NCBI GenBank assembly: GCA_019058445.1 | Contig: JAHPZA010000003.1 | Span: 1-64,000 of the forward strand | Reading direction: 5' to 3' | DNA from: Promethearchaeota archaeon | Lineage (GTDB): Archaea > Asgardarchaeota > Lokiarchaeia > Sigyniarchaeales > SOKP01 | Length of the DNA stretch: 64,000 bases | Shown here: in pieces, positions 61,312 through 64,000 of the stretch | Position numbering within the stretch: the stretch's first letter is position 1 | Layout of the letters: every line of letters begins with the position of its first letter | Notes under the pieces: model-generated | The model's input: only the letters and a program-made list of their open reading frames with translations | The model's database searches: none | Told to the model about the DNA's origin: nothing | Translations under genes and position numbers: made by a program

Positions 61312-63309
61312 TTATTTTCCAAATTGTTCTCGAATTTTCGATCTTAAAACCTTTCCCACAGGCGAGATGGGAAATTCTTGGGTGAATACAACAGACCTTG
61401 GTTTTTTATAACTAGCAATTTTCCCCTCAACAAATTGTATGACCTCTTCTTGAGTCATTGCTTTGCCTTCCTTTAAAATGACGACAGCTCGTACTGTTTC
61501 ACCCCACTCTTCATCGGGAATTCCAATGACACAAACTTGATCTATCTTCGGGTGTTCAATTAGAACTTCTTCCACTTCAATAGGAAACACTTTTTCACCA
61601 CCAGTATTTATACACTCTTTCATTCGTTCCACAACGAAAAATTGTCCATTTTTTACGTAACCAAGATCGCCACTGTGGAGATACCCATCATCATCGATCG
61701 TTTGGGCGGTTTTATCGGGATCTTTATAATAACCTTTCATTACAGATGCACCTCGATAGCAAATTTCACCTATCTCACCATCTGGAACTGGATTATTATT
61801 CTCATCGACTACTTTCATTTCCAATCCCTCAAGAAGAGTGCCCACACATCTATCTTGCACATTATCGACATCTCCGTCCACTTTCATTGTAGTTACAGGA
61901 GCTGTTTCAGATTGGCCAAAAGCATCCACAATCACAGCATTGGGAAAATATTGTAAAATCTTTTTCTTATATTTTCCTTGCAGTACTGCTGCCCCAGATA
62001 AGCCGATAGAAAGGGATGATAAATCATACTCACTTCCTGATGTCTCTAAGGCATCTAAAACTCGCTTCCACATGGTAGGGACAAGAAATAGAGTTTTTAA
62101 CTTCTGTTGTTCAATCATTTCTAATAATTCTATAGGGTCAAATTTTTTACTGGTAAGAAAGACCACCGTGGAACCTCGAAACATCCAACTTATCAAAAAT
62201 ACGGCATATGACGCAAGATGAAAAAGGGGTGGAACCATTGTATTCTTTTCGATTTCTTCATGTTCAGGTCTGTTTCGCATTGCCTTTTTCAAAGCTTTAA
62301 CAACTTCCTTTTCTCCAGAAACTCTTATTTTCTTCTGCATCATTAATCTAATCATCTTGAACATTAATTTCACTTTTCCCCTTCGAGAATAGGACAGAGT
62401 GCTGATGTTTGCATATTCGCGTAGTCTACTTGCCAATTCCATATGTACTAATCCATGATACTTGCCTTCTGGGGGTTTCCCGAAAAAATGCTTCAATTTC
62501 CCTTCCCGTATTGTATATGTCATCTCTGCAAGAGAAGGTCCAATCTCACTTGGTGTTTCTATTACGATAACCTTATTCTCCCTCTCTGGATTCTCAAAAA
62601 ATACTTCGGGAATACCAGTTAATGATTCTGTATATTCTAAGAGCCGCCTTTGTAGCTCATTTTTTGCATAGACCGGTTCATCGAGTTCATCAACAGGAGG
62701 TAATAACCTCGAAAGAAAAGCTAATGCCATTTCTTCATTTGAAAGAATATTTTCATAGGTTAACATAACCCCCTTAGGACGTCCTGTAGTTCCGCCTGTA
62801 TATATAATTACAGCGATATCATGAATATCGATATCAACCTTAATCTCTTTATCTTTTGCTTCTTGAATAAATTTGGAATAATTTAACATACCAATGGGCG
62901 TATTCGGACCATCATGGATCAAATATTTGACATTTGGGATCCTATCATGGATTTTCTGAATCTCTAGAAGGGCATCATCATCAAATATAAATGCAATAGA
63001 GTCACTATTATTAAGTAAAAATTCCATTTCAGAAGCAACATACCGAAAGTTCATTGGTACTGGAATTGCTCCCAATTCTTGTATTCCTATATTCGTAATG
63101 ATAAATTGTGGAGAATTATAAAAAAGAAATGCAACCTTATCGCCTTTTTTAATTCCCAGATTTTTTAGAGCATTAGCCATTTTATTTATTAGCGAATTTA
63201 ATTCCTTCCAGGTGATTTGTTTGTCGCCATAAATAATTGCTAATCGATTTTTTGGATAATGCGTGGCTTTGATATATACTGCTTCTTTAAATTTTCCTAA
63301 ACGGACCAT
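61312..63309 (-). CDS. AMP-forming acyl-CoA synthetase with a large insertion
   Basis: 665 residues, against about 500-560 for the family. The phosphate loop is YTGGTTGRPKGVML (170-183), later motifs are IVDAFGQSETAP, GYLHSGDLGYVKNGQFFVVER and the C-terminal Lys in SPVGKVLRSK. Between LTYEN (184-188) and the family's usual PLFHLASY (361-368) lies an insertion of about 160 residues containing a basic amphipathic stretch (KVKLMFKMIRLMMQKKIRV) that could touch the membrane. It activates a fatty or aryl acid as its CoA thioester. AAGGGA precedes the ATG. Confidence 0.92.
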   Translation of the reverse strand: MVRLGKFKEAVYIKATHYPKNRLAIIYGDKQITWKELNSLINKMANALKNLGIKKGDKVAFLFYNSPQFIITNIGIQELGAIPVPMNFRYVASEMEFLLNNSDSIAFIFDDDALLEIQKIHDRIPNVKYLIHDGPNTPIGMLNYSKFIQEAKDKEIKVDIDIHDIAVIIYTGGTTGRPKGVMLTYENILSNEEMALAFLSRLLPPVDELDEPVYAKNELQRRLLEYTESLTGIPEVFFENPERENKVIVIETPSEIGPSLAEMTYTIREGKLKHFFGKPPEGKYHGLVHMELASRLREYANISTLSYSRRGKVKLMFKMIRLMMQKKIRVSGEKEVVKALKKAMRNRPEHEEIEKNTMVPPLFHLASYAVFLISWMFRGSTVVFLTSKKFDPIELLEMIEQQKLKTLFLVPTMWKRVLDALETSGSEYDLSSLSIGLSGAAVLQGKYKKKILQYFPNAVIVDAFGQSETAPVTTMKVDGDVDNVQDRCVGTLLEGLEMKVVDENNNPVPDGEIGEICYRGASVMKGYYKDPDKTAQTIDDDGYLHSGDLGYVKNGQFFVVERMKECINTGGEKVFPIEVEEVLIEHPKIDQVCVIGIPDEEWGETVRAVVILKEGKAMTQEEVIQFVEGKIASYKKPRSVVFTQEFPISPVGKVLRSKIREQFGK

Positions 63310-63622
63310 ATTTAATTCCCTTGGATTTTAATTAACTTTTCATATTATTTCTTTTTTAATCAACATTTGAGAAAAAGTAATTTAAATGTTTTCTTATCAT
63401 TTTAAGCCGAAGTTAAATTTTCGCTCATCTAAAAAGCCAGTATAGTTCTTAAGGTGATATACGATAATTTACTTTTTTAAAAATTTTTACTGTCATTATG
63501 AAAAACTTGACAAAAAGATTAAATACTTTAGATTAAAAACATTAAACTATAAAATAAATCATTTCGAATATACTATCAAATTAAAATAAAAAAAACCAAT
63601 TGGGAATTTAGGAGATATTTAT
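63310..63622. other. Intergenic region between divergent genes
   Basis: About 310 AT-rich bases between the acyl-CoA synthetase and the right-edge gene. It contains several TATA-like stretches but no frame, repeat or hairpin that I would single out. Confidence 0.4.
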
Positions 63623-64000
63623 ATGTGTCAATGGTGTATGAAACACGGCGCAGGTAAAAAATGGTATCTTAATTCAAAAAATTATTTTGCCGATCAGATT
63701 GCTCCCGAAAATGAAATGAGAGAATATTTAGAAGAACAATGGAAGAATATGGAAAATTTATTCATTCGAAAGATCAAGGGATTTAGTTCAGTTGGCTTAG
63801 GATATAAAATGAAGATGCCTATTATTGGACGGGTACTCCGGGCTGCTGCTGAAGGGATGATTCACAGTGAGAAACAACACAGAAATCCCGTAAGAGCTGA
63901 TGGTCATTTTGGGCAAGCAATTCCGTTAGAAGAAGCAAAATTAATTATGTCTGAATTGGCAGCAGAACCAATCATTGAAAATTATTGCTTATGCCGATAC
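63623..64000 (+). CDS. Partial unknown protein with Cys-rich ends
   Basis: 126 codons are in the window with no stop. The start MCQWCMKHGAGKKWYLNSKNYF follows GGAGA at good spacing. Two cysteines (CQWC) at the very start and the segment NYCLCRY at the edge suggest a metal or Fe-S site split between the ends. The middle is helical and polar (REYLEEQWKNMENLFI). I have seen similar proteins annotated only as hypothetical or ferredoxin-like in anaerobic archaea; the function is unknown. Confidence 0.75.
   Translation, partial: MCQWCMKHGAGKKWYLNSKNYFADQIAPENEMREYLEEQWKNMENLFIRKIKGFSSVGLGYKMKMPIIGRVLRAAAEGMIHSEKQHRNPVRADGHFGQAIPLEEAKLIMSELAAEPIIENYCLCRY

Noticed and set aside
1..64000. CRISPR arrays, insertion sequences, integrases or phage genes
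   Set aside because: No short regularly spaced repeats, transposase or integrase motifs were seen; the only array is the in-frame protein repeat at the left edge.
1..64000. tRNA or rRNA genes
   Set aside because: No tRNA GTTC-loop/CCA-like blocks or rRNA motifs were noticed by eye; a tRNAscan run could still find an intron-containing one.

Overview
The window is AT-rich (about one third G+C by eye) and reads as a chromosome segment of an Asgard archaeon, most like the Lokiarchaeia. The archaeal signs are TATA boxes 20-90 bases upstream of many starts, a TrmB-type regulator, an archaeal-type RNase P RNA and a membrane pyrophosphatase. The Asgard signs are several Ras/Rab-like small GTPases, a roadblock-GTPase fusion, a 7TM protein with a possible longin/roadblock-fold tail, an SDS22-like leucine-rich-repeat protein and a family of long coiled-coil proteins. 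The assignment rests on gene content only.

Layout. 1-3466 (minus): the N-terminal part of a giant surface protein whose end lies outside the window; it has DUF2341, concanavalin-like and NosD beta-helix regions, then near-identical 93-residue Ig-like repeats. 3.9-12.3 kb: small zinc proteins, an MFS transporter, a 7TM protein, an alpha/beta hydrolase, RNase P RNA, a truncated corrinoid-binding protein, H+-pyrophosphatase and an unknown membrane protein. 12.4-18.7 kb: three SRPBCC paralogs around a sulfatase flanked by two transporters. 19.1-23.2 kb: a coiled-coil protein, then a glycyl-radical enzyme with its activase.

23.2-40.0 kb is a large carbohydrate and sugar-acid region. Six leftward genes (UxaA small and large subunits, esterase, LarA-like racemase, TrmB-like regulator, serine hydrolase) diverge from a rightward set (AOR-family oxidoreductase, DapA-family aldolase, IlvD/Edd-family dehydratase, GPH transporter, GH172 protein, AbrB, methyltransferase, PIG-L deacetylase, ROK kinase). 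A perfect palindrome lies in the divergent promoter. Together they look like import and trimming of a glycan, deacetylation and phosphorylation of sugars, and dehydration and aldol cleavage of sugar acids to pyruvate plus an aldehyde oxidised by the AOR.

40.1-50.0 kb is the most distinctive part, a signalling or cytoskeleton-like island. It holds the 7TM plus possible longin-fold protein, a phosphohexomutase, a three-domain roadblock / Rab-like GTPase / PD-(D/E)XK nuclease-like fusion, a GNAT-YoaP protein, three tandem coiled-coil paralogs with conserved end caps, a Ras-like GTPase and the LRR protein. 50.2-55.1 kb is a complete acetone-carboxylase-type operon (beta, alpha, gamma). The rest holds an M24 peptidase, a GATase1-like protein, a second 7TM paralog, an HxlR regulator, a DUF362 ferredoxin protein, a second Ras-like GTPase, an acyl-CoA synthetase with a large insertion, and a partial Cys-containing protein at the right edge.

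Start codons are varied. GTG and TTG are common, and two genes (45447 and 13483) appear to start at ATA and ATT, judged from Shine-Dalgarno position and paralog alignment.
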